From NCBI GenBank assembly GCA_012932295.1, contig JAAONU010000014.1:40346770-40410769 (forward strand): 64,000 nt of DNA. The letters are read 5' to 3'. The notes beneath the pieces are model-generated. The model did no database searches. It saw only the letters and a program-made list of their open reading frames with translations, and was not told where the DNA came from. Shown here piece after piece: positions 12,190 through 26,300 of this stretch (its first letter is position 1; every line of letters begins with the position of its first letter). A program made the position numbers and the translations under genes. This DNA comes from Cyclina sinensis. Its lineage: Eukaryota; Mollusca; Bivalvia; Venerida; Veneridae.

Positions 12190-12670
12190 AGAACAAGGCA
12201 AGCTTATATGATCTCTCTTTCATGGAGCATAACAAATGTATCACAGTATTTTCAAATTCTTCTATGCAGGGAGAAGTTATGGCCCGGACAAGGTCTATCA
12301 TCAACATTTTGGACCTTTGAGCTGTCACTGTGACCTTGACCTCTGAGCTAGGAATCTGGGTCTTGCATGCGACACACCATCTCATCAAGGCAAACAAATG
12401 TGCCAAGGTATTTTAAAATCCTTCCATGCATTGGAAGTTATGGCCCGAACAAGGTCTAACATCAAAATTCAGGACCTTTGACCTAGCACTGTGACCTTGA
12501 CCTTTGAGCTGGGAACTTGGGTCTTGCATGAGACAAACTGTCTCATCAAGGAGAACAAATGTGCCACTGTATTTCAAAATCCTTCCATGCACAGAGAAGT
12601 TATGGCCTGGACAAGGCAAACTGGACGGATACACGCATGCATGCACACACGTGCATACACAGAACTGTGG
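12190..12670. repeat. Pearl-like tandem core, about three units of 161-162 bp
   Basis: The landmark TATGGCCC/TGG(A)AC recurs at 12278, 12439 and 12601. Each unit also contains GTGACCTTGACCT-TGAGCT, GGGTCTTGCATG-GACA and TCATCAAGG-ACAAATGTGCCA. The array ends in GGACGGATACACGCATGCATG. This is the architecture of bivalve pearl/HINE-type non-autonomous elements; the family name is inferred. Reading frames inside it are repeat artefacts. Confidence 0.75.
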
Positions 12671-12734
12671 TACCCAATGTGACAACTATGTCAAGCTGTC
12701 TACAAGCAGGCTAGACAACAAAATAACTGTATTA

Positions 12735-12935
12735 ATCATCATTGTTACACTAGTTCCATCAATATCATCAAATTCATCATAACAAATAATACCACTGTAA
12801 TGATCATCATCAACAAAACATCATCATCATCATAACTGTTATCAGCATCATCATCAATATAATAATACTGATATCACCATTATCAACATCATCGACACAC
12901 TATACCACCATCATCATCCTCAACAACAACAACAT
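12735..12935. repeat. Degenerate ATC/ATA trinucleotide-rich region
   Basis: Interrupted CATCATCATC, AATAAT and CAACAACAACAAC runs over about 200 bp. A related GATGATGAT patch lies at 13480-13540 in the opposite sense. Confidence 0.75.
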
Positions 12936-13479
12936 TTATTTACTCTTTAAGAACAAACATAGGTAGACAATACTACTCATGGTTGACAAACAAAATTAGT
13001 AGCATTTCAAACTACAAAGATACATTAATAATAGATAAAATTCTCACACATTGTTTTGGACAGTATAGATGACTAACCAGATTCTAGATCTATCAAAAAG
13101 GAAATAAATGTTCATTTTAATGTATATTTCATCAGTATGCAAGTCACAATTATGTAACAAGATCATATTTGATATGCCCTTTTCTTCTTGACATCTGATG
13201 TGCACATCGTCTTTATTCCAGACTCCTCAGAGAGAAAATAATGCGACAATAAACAGTCGTGAAAAAATGCCTCACGACAAGTTATAGACCTTTTATTGCA
13301 GAGCAAAGACTATAAAGTGATCAACAAATGCAAATAAACAGTGAAAATATATAATATATGTATTATAAAGAATTTACTTATCAGGCAGTGTGGTTGTAAC
13401 TTAATTTATCAAACCAAAGGAATTTAAAGACACTACCAGGTGAATCAACACTAAATAAACAAGAATATATTTTGTCTAA

Positions 13480-13510
<31 letters not shown>

Positions 13511-16500
13511 ATGGCAGATAACCATTTTGATGACAATGATAAAATTTTATATAGATTCCAACATGAACATTCAATTGTTAAAAATAAATCATATTCCAAG
13601 AGATATTTGTGCTTTGATATACGTAACACAGCGGAGGAGGTGGAGGAAATACCATCAATCTTTCTCCACTAATAAGATAGACTCTCATTTCCAGTTAAAA
13701 AAAGTCTTCATTCAGCCTGCAATCATTGTGACAGTAAATGAAGATTGACCTATCTTAACCTTGTATTAAAACCTGTCCCGCTAAACCTTTCTTTACTTGG
13801 AATTGATACCGACATTGCTTAATAGACTACACAAGTCGACACTGGTAATTTGATTTACTCCGCTGCAACTGATCAAATAAAAGAGCTGGTATCAGTAATT
13901 GAAACTGTCTCAGTAATACGATTACTTTTACTGTACAGAATCTGTAATAAGCAATCGCAAGCCATGATGGATACTCGCTGTTGAACTGAGGTGTACTGTT
14001 GAACTCAAACAAGACAAGAGAGAAAATCTGTAATGTGGAACTGGCTCATGTTCCTGAATTTTCTATATCCCCTCCCCCCCCCCCCCCCACCCCAGTCCCC
14101 CTTGCCCTGAAAATAAGCAATCTGGTAAACATTCTAAATGTATAATACTTTCTTCACAGACATAATCATTATCCTTTAAATTTTTTTTTTTTTCATTCAC
14201 TCATAGAAAGATATTTTGAAAACATTATCTTTTAATACTGCCTTAAACATCAATACTGCAGTTAATCAATTTATCCTGTCAATTTACCCAATATGCCATT
14301 CTCTTGTTACATCAACATGTTAATACATAACCAATCATATCAATGTAACACAACTATGTCATTTTTATCATGTTAAATTTATAAACAACATAACAGTTTA
14401 CTGCTTTAAAATCAAAATACTAACATGGTATCATATATTTTTTGAGATTAAATGCTGCTAAATGTAATCAACTTACCCATTCTGTTCTCACTCATTCTAT
14501 CATACAATTAGTTTTTCATAATGTTGTGTGATGTCATGTCATGTTATTCCTTTCTGAATCTTTCTTTTTTGTTCTGCTTTTAAATACTGTTTACAATTAC
14601 TCTGTCATATCATTACATTACTGTTGCTGTATGACATTGTAAATGTCAACTATTATGATGTATTTTGTACAATATCTCCAGGGATATATTCTGACTACTC
14701 CATAATGATTAGATCTCCTTATGACATAACCGAAATGCCAATGAAAAATAAAACACTTCTGAAAAAACTAACAGGCATTTCATCTTGAAAAACACTAATC
14801 TTTTTTGTCAGAAACCCCTTAAACCTTTTTTAAAAAGGACCCTTAGCATCAGGAACAAAACAGTTGTTTCTACTTCCCACTACTAAAGAAGGGTTTCCCT
14901 TAATTCTCTGAAACACATGGGTTGCCTCTTAAAACATCATAAAAAAACATGAAAAACCATTAACACCACAGAAAAAAAACTGAGAGTTAAAAGTTGAAAT
15001 GAAGCATGCCATTGCATACATCAACTGTTAAACCAACAAAAACCATTGGAAGCCCAGCAATATTATGGCTAAGATCAAAACAAAGCTTTATTTGTCTGTT
15101 TTAAAGCCCCACATGGTGCAGCCATGTTGTTTTTGGTGTTGGCAAACAAATGCAAGATGATTTATTGCAGAAATGCATTGTTCAATTAAAGACCTTCGTT
15201 ACTTTTCTTTCTATTTCATTAATTTGTTAAAGTGGCTGTTATTATCTGTTTACTGCTTTAATATATCCCACACAAAGAGAATGTTGCGGGGAATGGGCGT
15301 GTGAAACAAAGACGTATAATACTTTTAAAGAATGTCTATATTACATACTGTCAGACAACAAATAAAAACACATTTAAAACATTTTAAACAGGCTATAAGA
15401 TATATGTTTAACTGCTTCCCTTCAATTAAACATAATTTAGGACTGTGTTTTACCTAACTGCACAGACATTCCCCAAAGCAGCAGGCAGCAAAAGAACATC
15501 TGCCTCTCCTCATTCCTCCATAATTTTCTGTCATAACTGCACTTAGAAAATCCATAATTTATAAACTTCTCATTTTTCTAGAAGACTGTTACAAGAATAT
15601 AACATGTAAATTGCAGGCTTTTTTTTCTACAATGTGTCTATTTTACAATCATCTTTTCAAATGCATTCAAGATATTTTTCCAGGACAATAACAGTTTCTT
15701 TCAGGTACTAGTTTTTACTGAATCTGAACACAATCTTGTTTGTCATAAACTGTTTAGATACAAAATTAATGTTTACAGACATTTTCTAAAAGGCTTAAAC
15801 TGAATTCAATTGAAGTGTCACATGAAAAGTCTTCAATTGTCTTTAAAAGGTAGTAATGATGCTATAATTTAACAACAGTAGACAAGAAACCACAACATTT
15901 CCTTTATGACAGGATGTGATATGACAGGGTAGTGAAAAAAAAAGATAATAAAAACATGATATAATGAGACAAACATATCATTGAAGGACAAGACATTATT
16001 GCTGTAAACGATTCAAGAAAATGACATAATGAAATAATGCAAGATGTAACATGAAATGAAACAGGATGGAATATCACTGAGACATGACATTACAAGATAT
16101 GATGAGACATGATATGACAGTGGGCAAGAAGTCAAGGATATGATAGGAAAGGATATTATGCGACTGCGAAACCAGATATTAATTGCTATTCAAAGAAGCA
16201 ACAGGTTCAAATCTTGACTTAAATAAACACATTCCTCCATTTTATTTTTGTTACACCATGTTATAATCATTAGACAACATTGCATTTCCATCCCTATATA
16301 CCAGTAACCTGTCACTCTCCCTGCCAAAGAAAATATTATTTACATAGACAAAGAAAGTCTTAAATAAGATCACGAAAAACAGAAACTGCAGAAAATTAGA
16401 TGAGCTCAAGATACTTCATTAAGTGCAATGAAGCGTTGCCTTCATGGTATTAGACAAAACTGGGAACTTCACTGGAGATGAGACATAAAAATAAAACAGA

Positions 16501-16761
16501 GCTTCAGACTAAATTTGAATTGAAGATAGCAGTAATTTGACAGAACTTTCTAAGCAAGTGCATTAAAGATATGCATGAACTGGATCTACAAAACATTTCC
16601 AAAGGAATACATGTGTAAATTGACTCCTAGAAACTTTAGATTTCAAAAAAAAAAAAAATAGTGTTCCAGTAGTGCATAATACAGAGATCGAGAACTTTGA
16701 GGGCTGAATGCAAAAAAAGTTCTAAATGCTATAAAATAAACAAGCCGATAGCACTTTTTTG
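12936..16761. other. Non-coding stretch
   Basis: No gene was recognised. It contains a poly-C tract (14074-14088 pure, flanked by C-rich sequence) and a cryptically repetitive ATGACATGATAT-rich segment at about 15900-16135. Confidence 0.5.
14069..14101. repeat. Poly-C tract
   Basis: Fifteen consecutive C residues at 14074-14088 within a CCCC-rich run. The reverse strand could form a G-quadruplex, and tract length is uncertain in sequencing. Confidence 0.9.
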
Positions 16762-16917
16762 TAGGGATGGGAACGAATACTAATATCAATATTCAAATAT
16801 TCGCTTTGCCATATTCGAATTCTCATATTCCCTTTTTCAGTTCAGTCAGTTACCTGAATTTTGGTATCAGAACATTGGTACTGTTTTATCACCAGTAGGT
16901 TGTCAAGGGGGGGGGGT

Positions 16918-16950
<33 letters not shown>

Positions 16951-17605
16951 TATGGAAGTTTTAAATACTTATTAAGTGATTGGCAAAACATAATATATTC
17001 CGTTCATTAAAACCGCTAAAATAAGTCCAAAAACGAGAACAGTGCATGTTGTTGTTTTTTTTCCATACAGCTTATTTCAATATTGTTAAGCGATGATCAA
17101 ACATAAAGCGAGGATAATTTCTGTTTCAAATATGCTTATAAGAGGAAAATATTTGGGCTATTCTACTGATTGGGCAACTAAAAAGTAATATCAATAGAGA
17201 TATAAGCGTGACTGAAATTTCGTTTTCGTAAAACTTGATGTTAATCCTTGAATATTGTGAGACAAACAACCTTCTAAAATTTGTGAAATAAACGGGCGCC
17301 AATTAAAATGAACAAAATATTAAAAGGTATCACAATAATGCCTGTGGTAAACTGTTAATCCGTAACGATTGCCCCTGCCAATTATGCATTGCAATTTTAT
17401 TGTTAATTGGATCATTTTTGACATGCTATTAAAAAAAACACAATACCAAACAGATTGGGGTTTTTGCATAATCAGAATGCATACATTTATAAAAATCAAC
17501 GATGCTTTATTTGAAAAAGAAATCATTTTAGAATATTCGAAATTGATTTTCAGATTCGAATATTCGGTGGATTTTCGAATATTCGAACATTTGTTCCCAT
17601 CCCTA
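16762..17605. mobile_element. Non-autonomous hAT-type DNA transposon (MITE), 844 bp, with perfect 8-bp target duplication
   Basis: The ends are inverted: TAGGGATGGGAAC at 16762-16774 and its reverse complement GTTCCCATCCCTA at 17593-17605 (13/13, with AAT similarity just inside). The flanks are identical 8-bp direct repeats, CTTTTTTG, at 16754-16761 and 17606-17613. An 8-bp duplication with a TAGGG-type end is the hAT signature. Subterminal regions are rich in ATTCGAATATTCG-type palindromic motifs, as expected for transposase binding sites. There is no transposase frame, so the element is non-autonomous. A 42-bp G tract lies inside. The intact duplication suggests a fairly recent insertion. 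Confidence 0.9.
16907..16948 (+). repeat. Poly-G tract inside the hAT MITE
   Basis: A 42-bp run of G interrupted by one T at 16917, a strong candidate for G-quadruplex formation and polymerase slippage. Confidence 0.95.
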
Positions 17606-18262
17606 CTTTTTTGGCATTCGTCCCTCTATTAAGTCATTGTAAAGAGCTTATCTGCTACATCACTTTTGCATTACCCGTATACTGTGACTTTGTACCATAG
17701 ACTGTTGGTTCATTTGCATGTAAACAAATACTGGCTGTGTTTCTCATTCTTTCTTGACACTGTCATAACATGGTAACTTATCTTGGTTGGCCACACATGA
17801 TTAATTACTGTCAAAAGAATTTTTCTGCATGTTTTTTAAATTTTAGGCATCATTTACAGAGTTGAAGATAACACCTTACCCAGAAAACATTCAAAATGAT
17901 AGCACTTGCAGAATTGCTCCCTGGGGAACCCTTTAATATAATGACCACAAATTGTATGCATATCAATGTGTCTGACACTGACAATAAAGCTCTCTATTTC
18001 TAACATTAAAATGGTACCAAGATGAGAATTCATTCATCATAATGTATTTTTAAAGCACCTAAAGGGTAAATGATACAGTTAAAGGCTTCATAATTGTTGC
18101 AGAACTGTTTCTAGAATGACAAGTCATTACAGATGCACAATAAAGCCAAAGCATTAAGATAATGATGATTATGCATGATAATATCTATTTGTAGCAAAAA
18201 TTAAAATGCCAGTCACATGACCATGCATGCAGGTAGCTTGTCTTGCATGACTTGAACCCTCC

Positions 18263-18295
<33 letters not shown>
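18263..18295. repeat. (CT)n microsatellite
   Basis: Uninterrupted (TC)n from about 18270 to 18295, with an imperfect start. Confidence 0.95.
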
Positions 18296-20268
18296 AAATA
18301 ATTTCATTCATCAAGATATAAAAAAATGAACATACAATATTAATTTTCCTAGCAAGGCTCTGAAATGGTCAAATCTCAGACCTTTATTTCAAAGTACAAA
18401 ATGAATGTCTGTGGTGAAGAAAGCTTTACTACCTACCTATACAGTTAGTAAGGTAAGTGGGAAAGTTAGCATTTCAAATATACATTTTCACAGCCCATTA
18501 TTTCAGGCTTAAGAAAATAACTGTAACAATTTCAGATTTCTCTTACATCAAGGAAAAAAATAAACAAGATTATACTAATAGACAAGGCAGCTGGTTTTTC
18601 TATCAAAACAAAAGATAATCTTGAAAAAAACCTTAAGATACCACCTTGGAAAAAGAGCAGCATCCATCTTCAAAGTGAGAAAAAAAGATCATCAAAATGA
18701 GTAACAGGTTATCTGTTTCTTTCATTTCTCAATTGTAACAACTTACAGATCTATTTAGACGCTGGATACCTGTAACCTTACAAGCTCAAATGTCCTCCAT
18801 GGAGTCAAAATACAGAATTTCAAGGTGCTGATTAAAATTATGGACATGTATGGTTTTTCCAATGAAATAATTTAATAATTTCATTGAATCTAGCTTATTT
18901 CTGATAAAACTACAAAACTACTCTTGAGACACAATCCATGACTGAACCACTTCTAATGAGCTATAAAGGAAAAGTCCAGCCATTACAACAAGGGTCTGTT
19001 AGCAGTCTAATGGGCATTCACACAAAAGACACTGGATGCCTTTCTTATAAAAATACATGCATATTCCTCAACTTGAAATGCAAGAACGAAAATGACATCA
19101 TGAGTGTTCTCAAAAGTTAGCACTGACCAAATAACGGCATTAGATTCTGGTTTTCAAGTCATGTCCATAACTATTTAAAGCCAGTTAAGACATGATCTAA
19201 GCAACCTGTTTCCACAGAAAAAAGTAATAATTCTTACCTCTAAGATTAAAAAATCTCAATTTTTTTATGTTAACAAAAACTCTTCCAGAGGAAAATATCT
19301 ATCACTGCCTCGAAATGTGATAATATTATATTATTCTTCTGCAAAGACAAGACCACTAACTCTTTATGCTTCGTGAACCAAACGGCAACACAAAATAACA
19401 CTCCTCTAAAAGTCATTAAGGAATAATTACAATATAAACCAACTGAGATTTGCGGGGTACCTTTTTTTGACAAATTTAATCAAACAACCTCTTTCCCAAA
19501 TGTGTGAGAATCTGGATAAAAGTGAACCTACTCAAAATCCCACTTAATTTGATGTCATTACTGCATAATAACATCATAACGTGTAAGAAAAATAAATCTG
19601 TAAGTGTATCCAGATTTACTTAATCATGGCAATCGTATGTTATATAGAAATATTTATAGCAAGAAAATTAATCTACTTGAAGTACTATATCTATTTTATG
19701 GTATAATATGCAAAGTATTATTCTTGAAACTCAGTTCATGGCAGATATATTCACAGTTATTAACTACAAAGAAAACGCAACTATTAATACAACAATTAAC
19801 TGAAATGTACGTGCGAGTAATTACCTTAATATCAAAAGCACTGTTAGATAATAGAAGTATTCTTAATAATTTGCTAAATCCATTACTTCACTCTCATTTT
19901 CCCTAACATATATTCACAATTTCCTTTCCTCATTTCTATGTAACTTCAAACACAAGTGGCAACGACAATAAAAACCTTTACACCAAAATAAAACAGTTAT
20001 CGCAGTTACTCTCGTACAAATTTTACTGATGCTGAACTGGTCTTGTGCTCTGAGTTCATGATGTCTGGCAGTACAAACATGATGTAAAACAAGTTCATTA
20101 ACACTTCATTAGGCCTTTTTTTTGTTGACCACAACACTAATTGGACACACATTTTTTGCTCTCTGGACTGAATAATAACTAGTCCATGACAAAAATAACA
20201 AATACATATTATCTTAATGGTAATTTTTCTTCTGAATTTTGAAAATGGCTGCTTGAAGTGCTACATAA

Positions 20269-20271
<3 letters not shown>

Positions 20272-20321
<50 letters not shown>
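20272..20321. repeat. (CT)n microsatellite
   Basis: About 50 bp of CT dinucleotides with one G interruption near 20313. It creates an Arg-Glu repeat frame on the minus strand that is not a gene. Confidence 0.95.
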
Positions 20322-23300
20322 GAAAAAGCTTTCTGTATTAAAAGACAAACAAGTCCCTTTGACCCAATGATGTGACACTGACCAACTGTAAATTGCTGTT
20401 ATTGTCTGTTCCAATTGAAACATGTTTCGATCACTATCAAGAGAAAATGGAGGTAGTGACACAGGAAAAACACCTAATTATGTCACAAAGATGTCAAACA
20501 ATGTGGACAAAGAAGATCTTAATCTCACCTCGAAATCCCTGACTAAACACTTAGAGTCCAACATGCTAATTTCAATATAAATAATAGATGATATTCTAGG
20601 ACGACAGGGAATTGACTGCCAACACATGTGACACACACTGTTTTGAAACATGAACAAATTCTGTAGATGTATCAGAGATTCCACTAACGTAAGATTCAGT
20701 CAACAATTTTTCAAATAAATTTGATAAATAGACAGGAACATGTAAATTTAACAAAGGCACATCCTTATAATATCCATTATATTCTGTTTCAAATATAAAA
20801 TAATCATTCCAATATTGAAAAAAAGGTAAAATAATAAAAAAAAATATCTTGAAAAGAGTTTCTAGAAATTGAAATGAGAGAAAAGCAGAGTGACTGAAAA
20901 AAAATCCAGATCACAAATGGACATGTTTTGTGCTCATGACAATTGTCAGAAAATGTTCTTAATTTTTTTGGACTGTACAGAATTGCTGAAACATAACTGA
21001 ACATTATTTTTACTTGACCTCATTTTTTTGTGGGAAAATTTTTCCTTTTTTTAAATAAAAGAAAAAGAATGAAATAAAAAAACCCCACTAAAATATGATA
21101 TAATGATAAACAGTTATGGTAAACACAATGTTTCATGAGCTTTACTTGAACACTCTGATAGTAATAAATTTTGCCAGTTCCTACTCTACTTAAAATTGTA
21201 CTCAAACTGTCAGCTCTTTGAAACAGTAGCTTTTCCTAATTGAAATAAGTTTAATATTTCAGAAAACATACCTGTTCTTAGGAAATTTCTAATAAGTTTA
21301 TATTCCCTTGCCACACTAACTTTTTCTCCAATTTTTTTTTTTCCATAATTTCTCACTTCCATACAGACTCCATGGGGGCTGTTATAGGGTTTGCAGACAA
21401 TTCATGAATGAAAAGTTATTTATTACTCTATCCATGCTTTTCATGTAATACTGTCAGTCATTCTGTTCAAATTACAGAGTAACAGGATAAATTTATCTTC
21501 TAATGACCACAGGAACAGTGATATCAATTAGTATGAAATGCTTAATTTTAATTGGCATCATTAAAGTGTCAAACCATACACCTGGTCAAGCTGCCCATAA
21601 AATCAGCTTCCATTGTTTGCATAGCTAACAGTTACAACATGTGGAAGCCGAAAGCCCCTTATAATAAACTGCTTCTGAACACTCTAATGTGCCAAGACAT
21701 TCTAAAGGCCTTGTTTACACTATGCAGAATCAATGGAAAACCCTGCTCAAATCAATACATTAAACTGCCAACAACCAGCAAGTATTTTTCTGCATATCCT
21801 AAATATCATATACTGATTGGATGTCTAGTTATTTCATAACAAAACATCATTTAAAAACCATTTTTTGAAATTCAACGTATGCTAAATTTCAATGCACCAG
21901 ACAAGACAACAAGCTCAAAATAGCAGATTATATTAATTTCCTGTGACATTAAGTAAATCTTCATTTAAACTTAATGCAAGTAAGTATTTTCTGTTCTATC
22001 ATAACTATATGTGGCAATTAACCCTCAATAAAGGCAGAGTGAAGTAACAACATCATATTGTACATTTGCACAAAATCTCATATGAAACAGTCATTTTCTC
22101 TGAAAGAATTTGTTGTAAACCAGGCCTCAGATAGTGTATATATATACGTTTCTTACTGTTACAAAAATGCCTGCAATAAATTCACTAAATACCAGACCTG
22201 CTGACAAAACAAATACCCCTAATACCTTTCACATCATTGGTGATTACTTGAGGGGACTCTTGGAATTACTGTCACAGTCTGGGGCCAATTGACTCTCATT
22301 AAGCCAGTGTGACAGAAGCTTAGCTATGTAAGTCAACTAATCTACTATACGTTTAGATCATCCGGTTTTTTTTTTTTTCCAGGAAAGGATAAGCCATAAG
22401 GGTTGGCTTTGACCTAATAACTAATATTGTGAGATGAAGAAATCATTTTATTGATGTTCAATGATCTAATTTTTTTATTACAATATATTTTCAAATAAGA
22501 AGAATACAAAGAATATATTAGCTTGATAATTGGAAATAAGCCTTCTTTACTTTTTTAATGCTACTGGTAAAATAATATTTGCCATAATGAATAATACCTT
22601 TATATTATATTGTCTTTAATACCTTTATATCTTGTCAACCTTTTTATTATGAAAGCTTATTTACTTTGTTATACTTACAAAATAACAGCATTTAGCATAC
22701 AATGAACAAGTTACTGAAATAAAGCACTAATTCGGGTCTGAACTTTACCTAAAGTTTACTGAGGTGAGAACAGTTCATTCAAAATTAGATTGCTTCCTAC
22801 CTTAATGAGAGATAATTGTTCTCACATGAGTTCCCTGACGAATTGCTGATCACCAATAAAAGCCTTTCACCTTCTAATAACCAGATAATGTAGAGACAAT
22901 GAGTGTGGCAACACATTAGCCATTACCTTTGCATTTATTGTATCTACCATCTTTCCTCCTGGGTTACCTCCCCTTTATTGCCACTACTGAAAGAACTCTT
23001 CAATGGGAAGAGGCAAAAAAGTGCTATCTCAAATGAAAATAACAAGCAAATACTGACATCTGCTTTCTTGTGTCATTTTCCAGTTTATCCAGAATTACCA
23101 TTGTGGAAGGGCACAGAATTCAGTAATTAATAGTTACTAACATGCAACACACTGGAACAACATTATCAAACATAATGGAAATAAGAATAAAAGAAATGGG
23201 AAATTCATTGACAGTTTTCATTTAAAACATATAAATTAGTGTAGGCATGGTGATTAGCATTTCTGCTGTGTTTAAAAGCTCTTCATTTGAATTCAGCAAC

Positions 23301-26300
23301 ATTTTTTGTTGCCAGGTAACATCTTTCTGGCAAAATTTATTTTGTGTTTTACAATAAAACACATTTCTTTGAAAAATTATCATTTCTGTTTTAATTCCAA
23401 ATTTTGTCAACATGAAAATCTTTTTTCAACATAAAGTTCTTAATACTTCTGTTTAATAAATTGCGAAACTGGCTTGAAATAAAGGTAACTAAGCGTTTTT
23501 GTTTTGTTGTTGTTGCAAGGGGCTTTCAAGGGTAGAGTTACTGCATCGATGCCATCATTATTTTGAAAGGAACTTATTTCAGTGACAAAAATACTATCAG
23601 TTTATTTTTTATAACAAACTTTATTTTTAACGTTCATTCGCTCAAGTTGTCTGCGTCAATATGATGACAGCAGATGCAGATAGGATACCTATAATTTAAT
23701 GCCATAATGTTCACATTCTATGAAGAATACTATTCCACATGGTTGGTTACAAAACTGCACGAAAAATTATTATGCTAATCTAATACAGTGCAGAACTATT
23801 GCTCAGATGGTAAGGCATTGCATTACATGCTTGTGCAAGATATATTACCCGGTAGTCTGAAATAAAAAGTTCTAATAAGAGATCAACAAGAAATGCAGGA
23901 ATAAGTTGTGTAAGTTGATACATTTTAAAACCTGCTGAATCACTTAATGAGAAAGAAGTTGTAACAATTGATTATCATCAAGTCACAAACAGTCCACAAT
24001 TTCACATCTTGTTTGTATCATTTTGTTCCTTTAGTTGAAGCTGTATCAATATTTTCATAGCTATATTAAAACCACTATTCTTAATTTTTGTAGTATCATA
24101 ATTTTCTCTAAAAATCTTCTTTCAGCTGCGTACTTTATATACACTGACTTTCAGCGAGACAACAGTTACCTTGAATACTTAAAAAACAAAGGAAATAGCT
24201 CTATTAAAAATCGTAGTTTTACAAAAAAAAAAGCAGCATGCTTTGGAATTGTAAATGGTGTTATTTTGGTGGAGTATTACTCAGCAGCCTGGTGTAAGTT
24301 ATCAAAGCACGAAACTATAGTACCTTACAACAAAACTAACAAACAAAAAAACAACATTTTTTTTCAGACTGTCCATACACCTTCTAGCTAATTACCCGTC
24401 ATGTCATTTCTAACTTCAGAAAAGATGTGGTACAATCATTAGGAACTTGTTTTATTTTGACATCTTGTAATTCTATTCTACTTGCTAGAACTCTTTCTTG
24501 ACGGTTTTCTCACCAATTTACACCTATGTTACCAAGAACTACCCTGGACTGGTTTCAAAACTCATGTCAAAGTTCAGGTACCAGTCAGGATTGACAGGCA
24601 ATTAGTTTCACAGAAACACTGAGTACCAGAAGAGAAATAATCAGTTCTGAAATGTTGAAAAATTTTATATAATTAAGTAATATTACCAGTAGCCAAAAAA
24701 AAACCCATTTTCTACTAGAATTTCTATATTATTGATACTATCTTTAAGATTTCTTATAATATTATCTAAAATTACATGTACTTTTTGTAAAACATTACTA
24801 GTAATTTAGCAACTAAGTTTTTATTTCTTAAAGCAAACCAGGAACAATGTTTTATTGCTTTTAATGTTCATTACAGTCTTGGTTGCAACATTCGAATTTT
24901 AATGTATCTTAAACAATGTGTATTTTTGAATTTGCAGTGTAAAACCCAATACAATATATTAGTTAAAATTCTGAGTAAGTACAATTAATTTCAATTTTCT
25001 ATAGTCATGTACAAGTTTTTAAACTTTTTATTCCCACAAAAAAAAAACACTAAAAACTTCCCTACTTCTGTAACTTAATGAAAAGGAACTCTTCCAGAGC
25101 AATACATAGTACTTCTTTTTTAAGATAAAAATACTAAAATTTAACATCATATCAAAGATTTGATACTGAAATCAGTGACAGAATACTCAAATCAATTGCA
25201 AGTACATCGTTACAGTCATACCTTTACATTTCACACTGACCCATTCAAGAAAAGATATTTGCTCCAAGAATATGTCTTATCAATATGTAAAACTCATTTG
25301 TTCTCACCATGAACAAGCATTCAGCACAAGTTACATATAATATTCCCAATTCTGATATTTATCCCAGGAAAAAATGTCATTTATATCATGGCAAATTCTG
25401 GAATGAAACAATTATCTAATTACCAACACTATTTGCCAGATATAATTCTTCACTTACTACCCAGATATTGACCAATTATCAAACAGACAAAACCTTGATT
25501 AGATAAACTTAGTTCCACAGAATATAATATAGACTGTGATCTACACTTATATAGTCTTACCGTACAGAAATAAAACCTAGTCTAGCAGATTGAGATGTGA
25601 GACCTGCATCTGAAACAAGAAGCATTTTAATTGGTTGATACAGACAGTCTAAGATGGGACAAATTGAAACTGACCAATTATTGCCTCAGGTGTAAGAAAT
25701 TTAAATTACTGGTTTCACACTATTATTTAATTTACTTACAGCAGTTATAATTAATAAGGTACACTGGTAAATTTGAGGATGAAGACATTTAATTGAAGTT
25801 TAGGGGAAATATATAGCAAAGATGAAAGGGGAAAGGTGTTTAAGGGCTTTTTTAAATTGACCAGTCAACATTTAGAACCATTTAATGATAACCAGTATAT
25901 GTCTATTAATCCAACTGGTTTGGAAAACACCACTTAAACAGTGTAATATTAGGTAAATGCACATTATTATTATTATATTATTAAAAGTTCTCTGTAGCCT
26001 GAGGTACTCTTGACAACAAAAACAAAGGTTTCGAAAGTAACTTAACTGTCCTTTAAAATTGTTCAAGAAAATGTCAAATCAGAAAATTTCAAAAGTTTCG
26101 GGTTTGAGCAAAACATGCTTACAATGTTGACTACAGGATTTATCGTTTTATGATGTATTATGTATGGTCCTAATAACTACAAAGGCAATAACTGATGACA
26201 TCATTTCAAACTATTTTATTTGACTACTTAATTGTCACAATACAGAGATAAGGATCTGTAACCAGTAATATTTTAATGGTAACAGTGAACTAAATTGATT

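Noticed and set aside
11903..12406. 167-codon minus-strand frame
   Set aside because: Runs through a CAT/CAC microsatellite and a pearl-like repeat core; low-complexity Asp/Gly content and no domain.
20214..20462. Minus-strand frame with Arg-Glu repeats
   Set aside because: Translation of the (CT)n microsatellite.
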